A stretch of 64,000 nt of DNA from Opitutia bacterium (GTDB lineage: Bacteria > Verrucomicrobiota > Verrucomicrobiia > Opitutales > Opitutaceae). Shown in pieces: positions 47,790-57,038 of the stretch (position 1 is its first letter; each line of letters begins with the position of its first letter). A program made the position numbers and the translations under genes. The stretch spans positions 620,001 through 684,000 of the forward strand of contig JACPIT010000005.1 in the NCBI GenBank assembly GCA_016187945.1. Reading direction: 5' to 3'. The notes beneath the pieces were generated by a model. The model was not told where the DNA came from, made no database searches, and was given only the letters and a program-made list of their open reading frames with translations.

Positions 47790-48848
47790 TTAATCGCCGA
47801 CGGGAAAAAACGGCGCGACGAGGCCTTCGGATTTCAAGGTGCGCCAGAATTCGGCGGGGATCGGGGCGACGGTGCTGGCGACGTTGGCGCGGATGCGGTC
47901 GGGCTTCTCGGTGTTGAGCGCGACGGCGACGATGCCGGGGAGCGCGAGGCCGAATTGCACGCAGGCTTCGGCGGGTTTCACGCCGTGGCGCGTGCACGCG
48001 GCGAAGAAGCGCTCGCGCCACGAGAAGAGCGCGGCGTCGGCGGTCGGGTCGGGTTGGCGGTAGTCGAACCACTTGCCGCCGGTGAGAAAGCCGGCGTTGA
48101 ACACCGCGGAGTTGATCATGCCGACGCCGCGGCCGTGCAGGTGTGCGATGAGGTCGAGCAGCTCGCGCGGGTGCGTGTAAACCGTGAGGCTGCACGCGAA
48201 CATCGCCCAATCGAGATCGACGCGCTCGGCGATCTCGCGGATGACGCGCCAGTCTTTCGAGCCGATGCCGACGGCGCGGACGCGGCCCTGTTGCTTCAGC
48301 TCGAAGAGCGCGCGGTAGGCGCCGAGGATGTCGTCCATGCGGCGCGCGCGGTCGGCGGGGTCGGTGGCGGCGGCGAGGAATTCGTCGGGGTCGTGCACGG
48401 AGACGACTTGCACGGCGTAGCCGTCGCCGAGGAGCGCGCGGCCTTGTTCGTGGCAGCGCAGGATGCCTTCGTAACTGATCTGACGCTCGGCGTCGTGCGC
48501 GATGCCGGCCCACACGCCGCGCTCGAACGTCGGCTCCGCGCCGCGCAACGGCACGCGATACCAGCCGAGCTTGTTGCTGATGACGACGCGATCGGCGGGC
48601 ACCTTCAACTCGCGCAGCGCGCGGCCGATCGACTCGAGCGCGAGGCCGGCGCCGTATTTGCCGGCGGAGTCGAGCACGACGGGCGGGGGGCAATGGCGGA
48701 ACATCTCGGAGACGAGCGCGACCTTGGTGGCGTCGGGGACGACTTGGTAGAGATTGCCGAGGCAACTCGTGCCGAAAACGATCGGCGGCACGCTGAGGCC
48801 GGTGCGGCCGAGGGGGCGGTGAGGGACGGCGGGGGCGGCGGTGCTCAT
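47790..48848 (-). CDS. Aldo/keto reductase (aldose/L-fucose dehydrogenase type)
   Basis: A 352-residue AKR: LGRTGLSVPPIVFGTSCLGN start, the catalytic tetrad as Asp and Tyr in VLDSAGKYGAG, Lys in VISNKLGW and His in VVSVHDPDEF. The order and the SAGKYGAG block are like D-threo-aldose 1-dehydrogenases (L-fucose and L-galactose dehydrogenases). It overlaps the kinase gene by ATGA at 48845-48848. It may oxidise L-fucose or rhamnose at C1, giving a second, non-phosphorylating branch, or reduce lactaldehyde. Sequence alone does not choose between these. Confidence 0.82.
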   Translation of the reverse strand: MSTAAPAVPHRPLGRTGLSVPPIVFGTSCLGNLYQVVPDATKVALVSEMFRHCPPPVVLDSAGKYGAGLALESIGRALRELKVPADRVVISNKLGWYRVPLRGAEPTFERGVWAGIAHDAERQISYEGILRCHEQGRALLGDGYAVQVVSVHDPDEFLAAATDPADRARRMDDILGAYRALFELKQQGRVRAVGIGSKDWRVIREIAERVDLDWAMFACSLTVYTHPRELLDLIAHLHGRGVGMINSAVFNAGFLTGGKWFDYRQPDPTADAALFSWRERFFAACTRHGVKPAEACVQFGLALPGIVAVALNTEKPDRIRANVASTVAPIPAEFWRTLKSEGLVAPFFPVGD

Positions 48849-50431
48849 GTTGTAGGAGCGGCTTTATGCCGCGATGGGTGCGAGGCGCGCGCCGCGTTCG
48901 GATCGCGGCGTAAAGCCGCTCCTACAATTTTCGCGTCGGGCGTGGGGCGGTAGATCGTCGGCGGGAATTGCGCGGCGATGGCGCGGCGGATTTCGGCGAG
49001 GTCGCGGGCGGCGCCGAGCGCGATGAGTTGCGAGGCGAGATTGCCGATCGCGCTGCCTTCGAGTTCGAGCGCGTGGACCGGGAGGCCGGCGGTGTCGGCG
49101 GTGGCTTGGCAGAGCAGGGAGTTTTTCGCGCCGCCGCCGACGAGCAGGATGCGCGCGAAACGTTTGCCGGAGAGCTGCTCGAAGCGTCGCATCGCGGCGG
49201 CGTGGCCGGCGCCGAGCGAATCGCAGATCAGGCGGGTATACTCGGCGGCGCGGCTTGTGGGTAGGGCGGACCGGCCCGGTCCGCCGAGAGGGTGGCGCCG
49301 CACGCGCGGCGGAGCGGGCCGCTCCGCCCTACCGCTCTGAAGCTGCGCGTCGATCGCGGCGCGCATCGAGGCGGGGTTCACGAACGCGGGATCGTCGACG
49401 TCGAGCAGGCGCGCGGGCGCGGGCAGGCGGCGGGCGTCGCCGAGGAGCGCGCGCCACTCGCGGGCGTTGGCGGGGCGGGCGCCGAGGTCTTTGAGCGTTT
49501 GCTCGAGCAGCCAGAGGCCGATGACGTTCGTCAGCGGACGGAAGCGGCCGTCGCCGAGGCGCTCGTTGGAAATGCGGGCTGCTGCGGCGGCGGGCACGAG
49601 GAGCGGCGTCGCGCTTTCGTAGCCGACGAGCGACCAGGTGCCGGAGCTGATAAAGAGATCGTCGCCGGTCGCGCTGGCGGGCATCGCGGCGAAGGCGGCG
49701 GCGGTGTCGTGGCCGGGCACGGCGACGGCGCGGGTGTCGCGCAACTCGGGGATGCCGGTGACGGGGCCGAGGTCGCGATCGGCCCGGATCGGGCGATGGA
49801 ACCAGCGCGCGGGGATGCCGAAGTGCGCGAGCGCGGGCCGCGACCAGCGCAGGCCGCGCACGGAGAGGAGCTGGCTCGTGCTCGCGATGGAGACTTCGTT
49901 TTCCATTTTTCCCGAGAGGAGAAAATTGAAGTAGTCGGGCAGGAAGAGGCAGCGTGCGGCGTCGTCGCGCACGGCGGGGCACGACGCGACGGTCTCGGCG
50001 AGTTGGAGGCTGGAGTTGTAGAAGACGTTCGGGATGCCGGTCTCGGCGTAGAGGAGCGCGGTGGTTTTCCCGTCGCGCGCGAGGCGCTGGAGGCCGGGCT
50101 GCGTGCGCGCGTCGCGGTAGGCGTGCGTGGGAAACACGAGGCGGCCGGCGGCGTTCACGAGCACGTGGTCGACACCCCAGGTGTCGACGCCGACCGAGGC
50201 GAGTTGCGGGAAGCGGCGTTTGGCGGCGAGGAGGCCGGTGCGGACTTCGTGCCACAGGCCGGGCAAATCCCAGTAGTCGTGCGCGCCGAGCGAGCGGAAG
50301 GAGTTTCCGAAGCGGTGCACCTCGGTCAGCTCGAGCGTCGCGCGGTGCCAGGTGCCGACGATCACGCGGCCGCTGGTCGCGCCGAGATCGACGGCGGCGC
50401 AATGAACGGGGCGGCGGGTGGAGCGGGGCAT
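48845..50431 (-). CDS. rhaB: Rhamnulokinase/fuculokinase (FGGY family) with two embedded REP elements
   Basis: A 528-residue FGGY kinase, somewhat longer than typical RhaB (about 480-490). Family blocks: AAVDLGATSGRVIVG, VGVDTWGVDHVLVN, FISSGTWSLVGYE, IGLWLLEQTLKDLG and RILLVGGGAKNSLLCQATAD. It phosphorylates L-rhamnulose or L-fuculose at O1. Two repeats account for the extra length: a 72-base GTAGGGCG palindrome at 49261-49332, translated in frame as residues about 367-390 (RAERPAPPRVRRHPLGGPGR), and a GTAGGAGCGG pair at 48852-48925, which supplies the last about 25 residues (ending SHPSRHKAAPTT). The open frame suggests tolerated insertions. Confidence 0.87.
   Translation of the reverse strand: MPRSTRRPVHCAAVDLGATSGRVIVGTWHRATLELTEVHRFGNSFRSLGAHDYWDLPGLWHEVRTGLLAAKRRFPQLASVGVDTWGVDHVLVNAAGRLVFPTHAYRDARTQPGLQRLARDGKTTALLYAETGIPNVFYNSSLQLAETVASCPAVRDDAARCLFLPDYFNFLLSGKMENEVSIASTSQLLSVRGLRWSRPALAHFGIPARWFHRPIRADRDLGPVTGIPELRDTRAVAVPGHDTAAAFAAMPASATGDDLFISSGTWSLVGYESATPLLVPAAAAARISNERLGDGRFRPLTNVIGLWLLEQTLKDLGARPANAREWRALLGDARRLPAPARLLDVDDPAFVNPASMRAAIDAQLQSGRAERPAPPRVRRHPLGGPGRSALPTSRAAEYTRLICDSLGAGHAAAMRRFEQLSGKRFARILLVGGGAKNSLLCQATADTAGLPVHALELEGSAIGNLASQLIALGAARDLAEIRRAIAAQFPPTIYRPTPDAKIVGAALRRDPNAARASHPSRHKAAPTT
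48852..48925. repeat. GTAGGAGCGG REP pair forming the 3' end of the kinase gene
   Basis: GTAGGAGCGGCTTTATGCCG faces CGGCGTAAAGCCGCTCCTAC. It spans the kinase stop codon (overlapping the aldo/keto reductase start) and replaces the original C-terminus or extends it. Confidence 0.85.
49261..49332. repeat. GTAGGGCGGA palindrome inside the kinase gene
   Basis: GTAGGGCGGACCGGCCCGGT at the left, GGAGCGGGCCGCTCCGCCCTAC at the right. Its length of 72 bases is 24 codons, so the frame is preserved. Confidence 0.85.
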
Positions 50432-50546
50432 GGGCGCTAGGCTCTGCGGCGGGGGCGCGGTGTTGCGGCGCGCGTTTGACCGACGTTCGCCGGAGGGGCG
50501 CAGCGAGACTGCGCGCCTACGGTGGCGGAGTCGGTCGGTCGTGGTG

Positions 50547-51326
50547 TCACGGCGACGGATCGGCGCGGAGGCCGAGGGCGCGCTGGCGGTAGTGTTCGTC
50601 GCTGCGGTTGGCGATGCGCGCGACGTCGTCGGCGGTGAGGTAGCGCGGGCCGCCGGCGGCGCAGGCGCCGAGCGTGATTTCGGCGGCTTTGGCGGCCATC
50701 AGCGTCGCCGCGAGCACGGCGGCGGGCGTCGGGCCGAGCGCGATGAGGCCGTGGTTTTCGAGGAGGACGACGCGCGGCGTGACGCCGTCGCGCTCGATGG
50801 CCGCGCGCACGGCGTCGCGGATGGCGCGGGCGAGCGCGAGGCCGGGGTCGGTGTAGGGCACGAGCACGGAGCGCGCGCCGCAGCAGACGATCTCGTCGGG
50901 GAACAGCCGGCGCTCGGCGAAGTCGCGCGCGCGAGCGGAGCAGAGCAGGGCGTTGACGGTGACGGGATGCGTGTGGCCGACGAACGCGACGCCGGGCAGC
51001 GAGAGCAGCCAGGCGTGAAACATCGCTTCGACGGACGGCTTGCGGGCGACGTAGTCGAGCCGCGAGTCCATCAGCGCCGTGTCCACGTCGCGGTCGGACG
51101 CGGACGGTTTCTCGAGGAGATCGATGAGCGGCTGGCGGCGGCAGGCGGTGACGCCGGCGGCGTCGAGGGTCGCGAGGTTCGAGCCGCTGGCCTTGACGAG
51201 AAAGGCGTCGGCGCCGAACGCCGTCGACGTGTTGCCTTCGCCGAGGATGGCGAGGCGGCGGTCTTCGCGACCGAGATCATGCGAGAGGTCGAGCAGGGCG
51301 CCGAGCGGCGTGGAGGCGTCAGTCAT
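50547..51326 (-). CDS. Class II aldolase, without encapsulation peptide
   Basis: A 259-residue class II aldolase/adducin protein: ILGEGNTSTAFG, VGHTHPVTVNALL (His118, His120), PYTDPGLALARAI and LLENHGLIALG. It is shorter than the aldolase at 35848-36912 and lacks its terminal helices, so it probably acts in the cytosol. It could be a second rhamnulose/fuculose-1-phosphate aldolase or act on a sugar acid from the dehydrogenase branch. Adjacent to kinase and isomerase genes on the same strand. Confidence 0.82.
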   Translation of the reverse strand: MTDASTPLGALLDLSHDLGREDRRLAILGEGNTSTAFGADAFLVKASGSNLATLDAAGVTACRRQPLIDLLEKPSASDRDVDTALMDSRLDYVARKPSVEAMFHAWLLSLPGVAFVGHTHPVTVNALLCSARARDFAERRLFPDEIVCCGARSVLVPYTDPGLALARAIRDAVRAAIERDGVTPRVVLLENHGLIALGPTPAAVLAATLMAAKAAEITLGACAAGGPRYLTADDVARIANRSDEHYRQRALGLRADPSP

Positions 51327-51352
51327 GGGGGCGGCTGGATTGCGGAAGGATC

Positions 51353-51586
51353 ACCACGAAACACACGGAAGACACGAAAATCGGAAGGGGACGTTCGGTT
51401 CGGCCCAAGTGGTGCATCGCGCCAAATCCAAGGTATTGTTGACGTTCGTCACTTGTCATTGCGAGGAGCGCAGCGACGAAGCAATCCAGCGCTCGCTGGA
51501 TCGCCACGCCCGACTACGCCGGGCTCGCGATGACAAACCAGAGGGGGATGCATCCTCTTTCGCGTGGTTCGTGTATTTCGTGGTTT
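51353..51586. repeat. Nested repeats: ACCACGAAACACACGGAAGA palindrome enclosing a GTCATTGCGAG element
   Basis: The left arm ACCACGAAACACACGGAAGA (51353) and right arm GGTTCGTGTATTTCGTGGTT (to 51586) are complementary. Between them sits the second GTCATTGCGAGGAGCGCAGC copy at 51455-51536. It appears that one repeat inserted into another. It fills the gap between the isomerase and aldolase genes. Confidence 0.75.
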
Positions 51587-51608
51587 GCCGGATCGAAGGA
51601 TCGGCGGC

Positions 51609-53234
51609 TCAGAACGCCTTGCCGTCGGCCTTGGTGCCGCAGAGCGAGACTTCGAGGCCGAGTTCGGCGGCGAGGGCGGCTTTGGTGTAGAGCGCGAGGT
51701 CGGCTTCCTTGGCGGAGTTGGCGTAGGCGACCTGGATGTGGTTGCTCTGGTGGCGGGCCATCATCTGGTCGCGGGTGACGCCGTAGGTGACGGCGTGCAT
51801 GATCGGCCATTGCGGCGTGGTTTCGCTCCAGCGGCGCTCGGTCTCGGCGGCGGGCAGCGCGATGACTTTGGCGCGGCCGAGGTCCATCTTGAGTTTGCCG
51901 CCGGCGACGAAGACGCGGCTCCAGACGATCTCGCCGGGCTTGGCGATGCCGCGCAGCGTGCCGCCGCCAAGGCGGAAATACATCGACGGCTGACGGTGCG
52001 AGTCGGAACCGGCCCAGCCGCCGATGTGATGGTCGGCGGGCGCGCTGCCGGAGATGAGGAACACCCAGACGTAGTCGGCGGTGGTGCCGGACTTGTCCCA
52101 ATCGCCCCAGCGCAGGTCGTGCAGCGTGTTCGCGCGCGGCTGGCCGAGGGCTTTGTGAACGCGATCGGTGAACAGGCCGTCGAGGCCGGCGCACTCGTCG
52201 ACTTCGTTGAAATGCGGAATCGGTTCGCCGGCGCGGATGACGGAGTCGTCGGCGCGTTTGACTGGCGGGCGCTCGGTGGAGTTGAGCGTGCCTTCGACGA
52301 GGTCGGAGGCGGGCAGGAGATCCTTGAGACCTTGCTGGTATTGGATGCCGATCGTCTCGCAGCCGAACTCGTCGGCGAGGCGCACGGCGGCGACGTAGGT
52401 TTTGCACTGCCAGAGCACCTGGCGCTCGGTGAGATCGGTTTCCTCGCTGGGGCCGAAGTGGAACTTGAGGCCTTTGCTCTTATACCACGCGAGGACGTCC
52501 TGCGCTTCGGCGTCGGAGACCTGGGTGGCGGCGTAGTAGAGCGCGGATTGGGAGAGGCGCTCCTTGTAGACGCCGGTCGGGAAGAGGAGTTCGTCGGGGA
52601 TGATGGCGTTATACATGCCCATGCAGCCCTCGTCGAAAACGCCCATGATCGACTTCTTCACACGGAGGTCGGCGGCGATTTTCTTCGCCACGGATTTCGC
52701 CTTCGTCGGCACGGCGGTGCGCGCGAGGGATTTCACGTGAGCGGTCTTGTGTTTAACGACGCCGGTTTTGAGCCAGCTCCGGAGCCCGTCGAGGAAGAGC
52801 GCGTCGTCGAAGTTTTCGCTCCAGAGCGTGGAGTATTTCACGCCGGCCTTGGTGAGGGAGCCGTTGAGGTTGAGCATGCCGACGAGGCCGGGCCAGGTGC
52901 CGGACCAGTTGGCGACGGTGAGGATCGGGCCGCGGTGCGAGATGAGGCCGTGGAGGAGGTGGTGCGAGTATTGCCAGACGGACTCGGCGACGATGAGCGG
53001 CGCTTCGGGATCGATGCCGGCGAAGACGGCCATGCCTTCCTTCTGCGAGCCGATGAAGCCGTGTTTCTGCGCGGGCTTGTAGGGATGCGCGCGGACGAGG
53101 CGCGCGCCGAGCGAGGCGAGGACGGCGCCGAGTTTTTCTTCCATGGCGGCCTGCGCGGGCCAGCACTTTTCGTTGGCGGATTGACGAAGGTCGCCGTTGG
53201 CGACGAGGAGGACGCGGGGAGAACGGGAGGGCAT
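51609..53234 (-). CDS. L-fucose isomerase family protein
   Basis: Start at ATG 53234 ([18 protein letters not shown]), 541 residues, near the length of FucI. The block [20 protein letters not shown] (about residue 200) holds acidic metal-ligand candidates. [22 protein letters not shown] and [20 protein letters not shown] match the C-terminal FucI-like fold, with a His-rich metal site. Expected reaction: L-fucose to L-fuculose (or a related aldose to ketose step). First gene of the minus-strand array and divergent from the AraC regulator. Confidence 0.82.
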   Translation of the reverse strand: MPSRSPRVLLVANGDLRQSANEKCWPAQAAMEEKLGAVLASLGARLVRAHPYKPAQKHGFIGSQKEGMAVFAGIDPEAPLIVAESVWQYSHHLLHGLISHRGPILTVANWSGTWPGLVGMLNLNGSLTKAGVKYSTLWSENFDDALFLDGLRSWLKTGVVKHKTAHVKSLARTAVPTKAKSVAKKIAADLRVKKSIMGVFDEGCMGMYNAIIPDELLFPTGVYKERLSQSALYYAATQVSDAEAQDVLAWYKSKGLKFHFGPSEETDLTERQVLWQCKTYVAAVRLADEFGCETIGIQYQQGLKDLLPASDLVEGTLNSTERPPVKRADDSVIRAGEPIPHFNEVDECAGLDGLFTDRVHKALGQPRANTLHDLRWGDWDKSGTTADYVWVFLISGSAPADHHIGGWAGSDSHRQPSMYFRLGGGTLRGIAKPGEIVWSRVFVAGGKLKMDLGRAKVIALPAAETERRWSETTPQWPIMHAVTYGVTRDQMMARHQSNHIQVAYANSAKEADLALYTKAALAAELGLEVSLCGTKADGKAF

Positions 53235-53309
53235 GGTGGGGTGGAGAATGTTGACCGACTCGTGAAGCGAGCGGGCGGGGATTTTACCGCGTTTGCCGGG
53301 GCTAGAGAA

Positions 53310-53338
53310 TGGACAAAGCAGACCCGCTGCTGGATATT
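53310..53338 (+). promoter_or_regulatory. Candidate promoter of the AraC gene in the divergent gap
   Basis: TGGACA (53310-53315), a 17-base spacer and GATATT (53333-53338), 17 bases before the AraC start codon. The 121-base divergent gap (53235-53355) is the natural place for an operator controlling both directions. No clear operator repeat was recognised. Confidence 0.3.
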
Positions 53339-53355
53339 TTTGACCGTAATCCGCC

Positions 53356-54276
53356 ATGCCGAGACCCCGCCGCATCGCCGCCGACCCTGCGCCCGCCGAC
53401 TCGCCTGCGCGGGTGCGCTCGCAGTTGCTCGCCAGCCGCGTCGCGGGCTCGCGCTACATTTTTCCTAACCTGGCGCCGCGAGCGGGCGAGCGTTGGACGG
53501 TGGCGCTGGCGGGGCGCGAGGAATGCGCGGCGGATTACCTCGTCGAGCGCGAGCGGTATCCGTTCCACTCGGTCGAGGTGGTGGCGGCGGGGCGGGGGAG
53601 CGTGCGCCTCGGCGGCGGCAAGGGGCATGCGATCGGGCCGGGCTCGGTGTTTTGCTACGCGCCGGACATGCCGTGCCGGATCGAGAGCGATGCGGCGGAT
53701 CCGCTGGTGAAATTTTTCTTCGCGCTGGCCGGACGCGACGTGGCGCGCGTGTTGCGCGAAGCCGGTCTGGCGCCGGGCGCGGTGCGGCGCGTGAGCGCGC
53801 CGGCGGAGATCGTCGGCATCGCGGAGAACGCGATCCTCGAGGGCGCGCGGCACACGGCGCGGACGGCGGAGATTTGCGCGAAGTGGGTCGAGCTGCTGCT
53901 GCTCAAGGTGCGCGACGCCGGCGATGCGCGGCGGACGGGTCGCGAGCGCGCGCGGGAGAATTTTCTGCGTTGCCGCTCGCTGATCGAGACGAACGCGGCG
54001 CACCTCAGCTCGCTCGAGGAGGCCGCGCGACTGGCGGGCATCGACGCGGCGAGCATGTGCCGGTTGTTCCGGCGGTTTCAGGGGACGAGTCCGTATCGCT
54101 ATCTCATGCGGCGGAAGATGGCGCTCGCGGCGGAATTTCTGATGGAGTCCGACGGCATGGTGAAGGAGGCGGCGGCGCAGGTCGGGTTTGCCGATCCGTA
54201 TCATTTCACGCGCTGCTTCAAGAGCGTGCACGGCATCGCGCCGAGTGCGGTGCGACGCTATCGGCCGCGGGGCTGA
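53356..54276 (+). CDS. AraC-family transcriptional regulator
   Basis: A 306-residue protein. The N-terminal cupin-like ligand domain shows [18 protein letters not shown] and [16 protein letters not shown]. The C-terminal AraC DNA-binding domain has both helix-turn-helix units: [20 protein letters not shown] plus [13 protein letters not shown], and [20 protein letters not shown] plus [15 protein letters not shown]. It is divergent from the isomerase gene, so it is the likely local activator of the fucose/rhamnose array, with the sugar as inducer. Together with DeoR, two regulators would sense early and late signals. Confidence 0.88.
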   Translation: MPRPRRIAADPAPADSPARVRSQLLASRVAGSRYIFPNLAPRAGERWTVALAGREECAADYLVERERYPFHSVEVVAAGRGSVRLGGGKGHAIGPGSVFCYAPDMPCRIESDAADPLVKFFFALAGRDVARVLREAGLAPGAVRRVSAPAEIVGIAENAILEGARHTARTAEICAKWVELLLLKVRDAGDARRTGRERARENFLRCRSLIETNAAHLSSLEEAARLAGIDAASMCRLFRRFQGTSPYRYLMRRKMALAAEFLMESDGMVKEAAAQVGFADPYHFTRCFKSVHGIAPSAVRRYRPRG

Positions 54277-54315
54277 ACCATCGGAGAAACCCGCTCCCGT
54301 TCTCCCGCCCGCAGA

Positions 54316-54354
54316 AGCAGAAAAGCCCGCAACTCGTTAGGAGAGTTGCGGGCT
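54316..54354 (-). terminator. Rho-independent terminator of the original tRNA gene
   Basis: A perfect 12-bp stem (AGCCCGCAACTC at 54324-54335 with GAGTTGCGGGCT at 54343-54354) with a 7-base loop. On the minus strand a TTTTCTGC tract follows. It lies just past the 3' end of the tRNA remnant, on the chromosomal side. Confidence 0.75.
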
Positions 54355-54361
54355 GCCAAAG

Positions 54362-54386
54362 TGGCGTCCCCACGGGGATTCGAACC
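54362..54386 (-). other. tRNA-Glu-like 3' end, att site of an integrated element
   Basis: On the minus strand the sequence reads GGTTCGAATCCCCGTGGGGACGCCA (in two parts: GGTTCGAATCCCC and GTGGGGACGCCA). This is a T-loop, the 3' half of the T-stem, the acceptor strand TGGGGAC, discriminator G and CCA. It closely resembles the end of tRNA-Glu. The 5' half of the T-stem reads CCCGG and does not pair with CCCCG, and no anticodon or D arm follows. It is therefore a displaced 3' end, as left when an element integrates into a tRNA gene. The intact tRNA should be at the far end of the element. Confidence 0.72.
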
Positions 54387-54651
54387 GGGAAACGCTCGAT
54401 AACACAACTGGCTCGTGAACCGAGTATTTGTGTTGTTATGAGTGAGTTAGAACAGTGAAGAAGGTATAACGAGTGTGAACGAAATCAAACCAGAAAGGAG
54501 GTTTTGTCCTAATCTCGTCCTAATTTTTTTCTGCATCACCCCACGGGGTATGAAGTCCCCGGAACCGAAACGACGGCATCTGCCGTATGGCCCAATGATC
54601 TTCCATGCTGGAGGCTGTGGAGGTTTGGGGCCTAGACGAACGCTGTTGGAA
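54387..54651. other. Left end of the integrated element, non-coding
   Basis: No gene is supported. It holds an imperfect inverted repeat (AACACAA near 54402 with TTGTGTT near 54431, around a CTCG-TGAAC-CGAG hairpin) and a direct repeat GTCCTAAT-CTC-GTCCTAAT near 54506-54524, followed by a T-run. Such repeats next to an att site could be recombinase or excisionase binding sites. Confidence 0.4.
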
Positions 54652-54954
54652 TCAGATGTCGCGGGGTTCGTTCGCGCCTCGCGGGATCCGTGGGCGGCGA
54701 ATGATGATTGGGTCATTCCCCCAGCATTCGCTCCAACTTTTCAAGCCGAGCCATTTTCGCACCTCCCTGTCAGCGTATCGGCCGTAGTCGTGAATTGAGA
54801 TGTAAGGATGCAATGCACCAGCCTCGATGTCGGCGCGCACTTTCCTCCGACTCTTGTAGCCCGCCTTGCTCAAAGCCCGCGACGTGCGCACCCATAGGCC
54901 AGCAAACGGCCCTGAAGTTTCGTAGTGTTTGCTGTTCCGCACGCGCTGCCTCAT
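54652..54954 (-). CDS. Small basic protein, possible AlpA/excisionase-like DNA-binding protein
   Basis: A 100-residue protein, basic. SRRKVRADIEAGALHPYISI then HDYGRYADREVRKWLGL resembles the helix-turn-helix of AlpA/MerR-like excisionases (S-x-x-T/K-V...I-x-x-G-x-x-P...W/R-D/E-x-E-V-x-x-W-L). Gene position next to the att site fits a recombination directionality factor. Less GC-rich than the chromosome to the left. The match is by eye and weak. Confidence 0.4.
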   Translation of the reverse strand: MRQRVRNSKHYETSGPFAGLWVRTSRALSKAGYKSRRKVRADIEAGALHPYISIHDYGRYADREVRKWLGLKSWSECWGNDPIIIRRPRIPRGANEPRDI

Positions 54955-55068
54955 GCGACGGAGAGTCAGGGCGGGCGCGCGGCTTTGAGCAAGACCGCGA
55001 TGCTCAACAAGGGTGAGTTTCTCCTCATGAAGGGACTCGGCATGTCGCCGGTCCTTTTCAGCCGGCGT

Positions 55069-56260
<1,192 letters not shown>

Positions 56261-56267
56261 CTAGAAA

Positions 56268-56303
56268 ACTTAAAAGAGCGGCGGGCGTCGAAACGCCCGC
56301 CGC
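56268..56303 (-). terminator. Rho-independent terminator of the trb operon
   Basis: A perfect 10-bp stem GCGGCGGGCG (56278-56287) with CGCCCGCCGC (56294-56303) around TCGAAA. A TCTTTTAAG tract follows on the minus strand. It lies 15 bases after the last small gene. Confidence 0.75.
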
Positions 56304-56317
56304 CAGGTTAGACGCTG

Positions 56318-56686
56318 TTAGACGCGAACACCGTTGGGCCGCACCGTCTGATTCATGGCCTCCGTTTTCGCGGCGTTGATAAACGCGCGTTCCCGGTTGG
56401 CCGCGGGCACGTTGCGGAGTCGTTCTTCGATCTTGGTTTTGATCTCGGGATGCTCCTCCACCCATGCCCGGATTTCCTCGTTGCGACCGTTCGAGTATTC
56501 CGCCCGCTGCATCTTGCCGAGCATGAGCTTTCGGATCAGATCGTCTTTGCTGAGTCCGTTGTAATACTCGACGAGCTTCGGATTCTCCCCGATGAACTTA
56601 TCCAGTTTGGCGTCAATCTCCGGGTTTCTCCGCAGCGTGGTTTCCTGCGCCTTCCTTTCTGCCAGTGCTTGTTTTAATGATGGCAT
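56318..56686 (-). CDS. Conserved-looking small helical protein of the conjugative element, unknown function
   Basis: A 122-residue protein, charged and helical: MPSLKQALAERKAQETTLRR, FIGENPKLVEYYNGLSKDDL and EEHPEIKTKIEERLRNVPAA. No domain recognised. Last gene before the trb operon terminator, 90 bases after the 86-residue gene. Position and composition suggest an accessory gene of the element, for example a regulator or relaxosome helper, but nothing proves this. Confidence 0.6.
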   Translation of the reverse strand: MPSLKQALAERKAQETTLRRNPEIDAKLDKFIGENPKLVEYYNGLSKDDLIRKLMLGKMQRAEYSNGRNEEIRAWVEEHPEIKTKIEERLRNVPAANRERAFINAAKTEAMNQTVRPNGVRV

Positions 56687-56776
56687 AATGCCTCCTGTCT
56701 TACCCCAGCCATTTGTTGAGCAAGGCGGCTGGTCGCCAACGGCAATTGACCTTGTCCGGGCGAGGATCGCCCAAAG

Positions 56777-57037
56777 TCAGAGACAGTCTTCATCGAATTG
56801 GCCGCTTTCCGGCGGGTTGAGGGTTTTGCGGCGAATGTCCAACACCGCACGTTCGAACTCGCGCTGAATTTCTTTCGACGTGCCGCAGGCGATCCAAAGG
56901 CGCACAAGGGCGGTCACGCCGGGGCTGCTTCCGTAAGACGCCATGAGCTGCCGGTCAGCCTTTTCGAAATTCGCGGTCAGATGGGCCGGCAACACGAGTG
57001 GCAAGCCCTCAAGGGTCGGTGGTTCGTTTGTTTCCAT
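56777..57037 (-). CDS. Small protein of the conjugative element, unknown function
   Basis: An 86-residue protein (METNEPPTLEGLPLVLPAHL ... ALVRLWIACGTSKEIQREFE). Acidic, probably helical, no recognised domain. Starts 1 base after the lipoprotein gene stop, so it is in the same transcript. Confidence 0.6.
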   Translation of the reverse strand: METNEPPTLEGLPLVLPAHLTANFEKADRQLMASYGSSPGVTALVRLWIACGTSKEIQREFERAVLDIRRKTLNPPESGQFDEDCL

Positions 57038-57038
57038 G

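Noticed and set aside
12560-51586. Repeated palindromes as a CRISPR array
   Set aside because: Copies are dispersed, of several families, with facing arms and no regular spacers. No cas genes are present.
54362-54440. A complete tRNA gene
   Set aside because: The 5' half of the T-stem does not pair, and no anticodon, D arm or 5' acceptor strand can be folded from the sequence to the right.
54447-54716. An 89-codon minus-strand frame at the left end of the element
   Set aside because: No start signal and unconvincing composition; it overlaps the better-supported small DNA-binding gene.
54865-54993. 12-base inverted repeat (CTTGCTCAAAGC with GCTTTGAGCAAG) as an IS110 end
   Set aside because: IS110 elements do not have terminal inverted repeats, and one arm lies inside the small DNA-binding gene.
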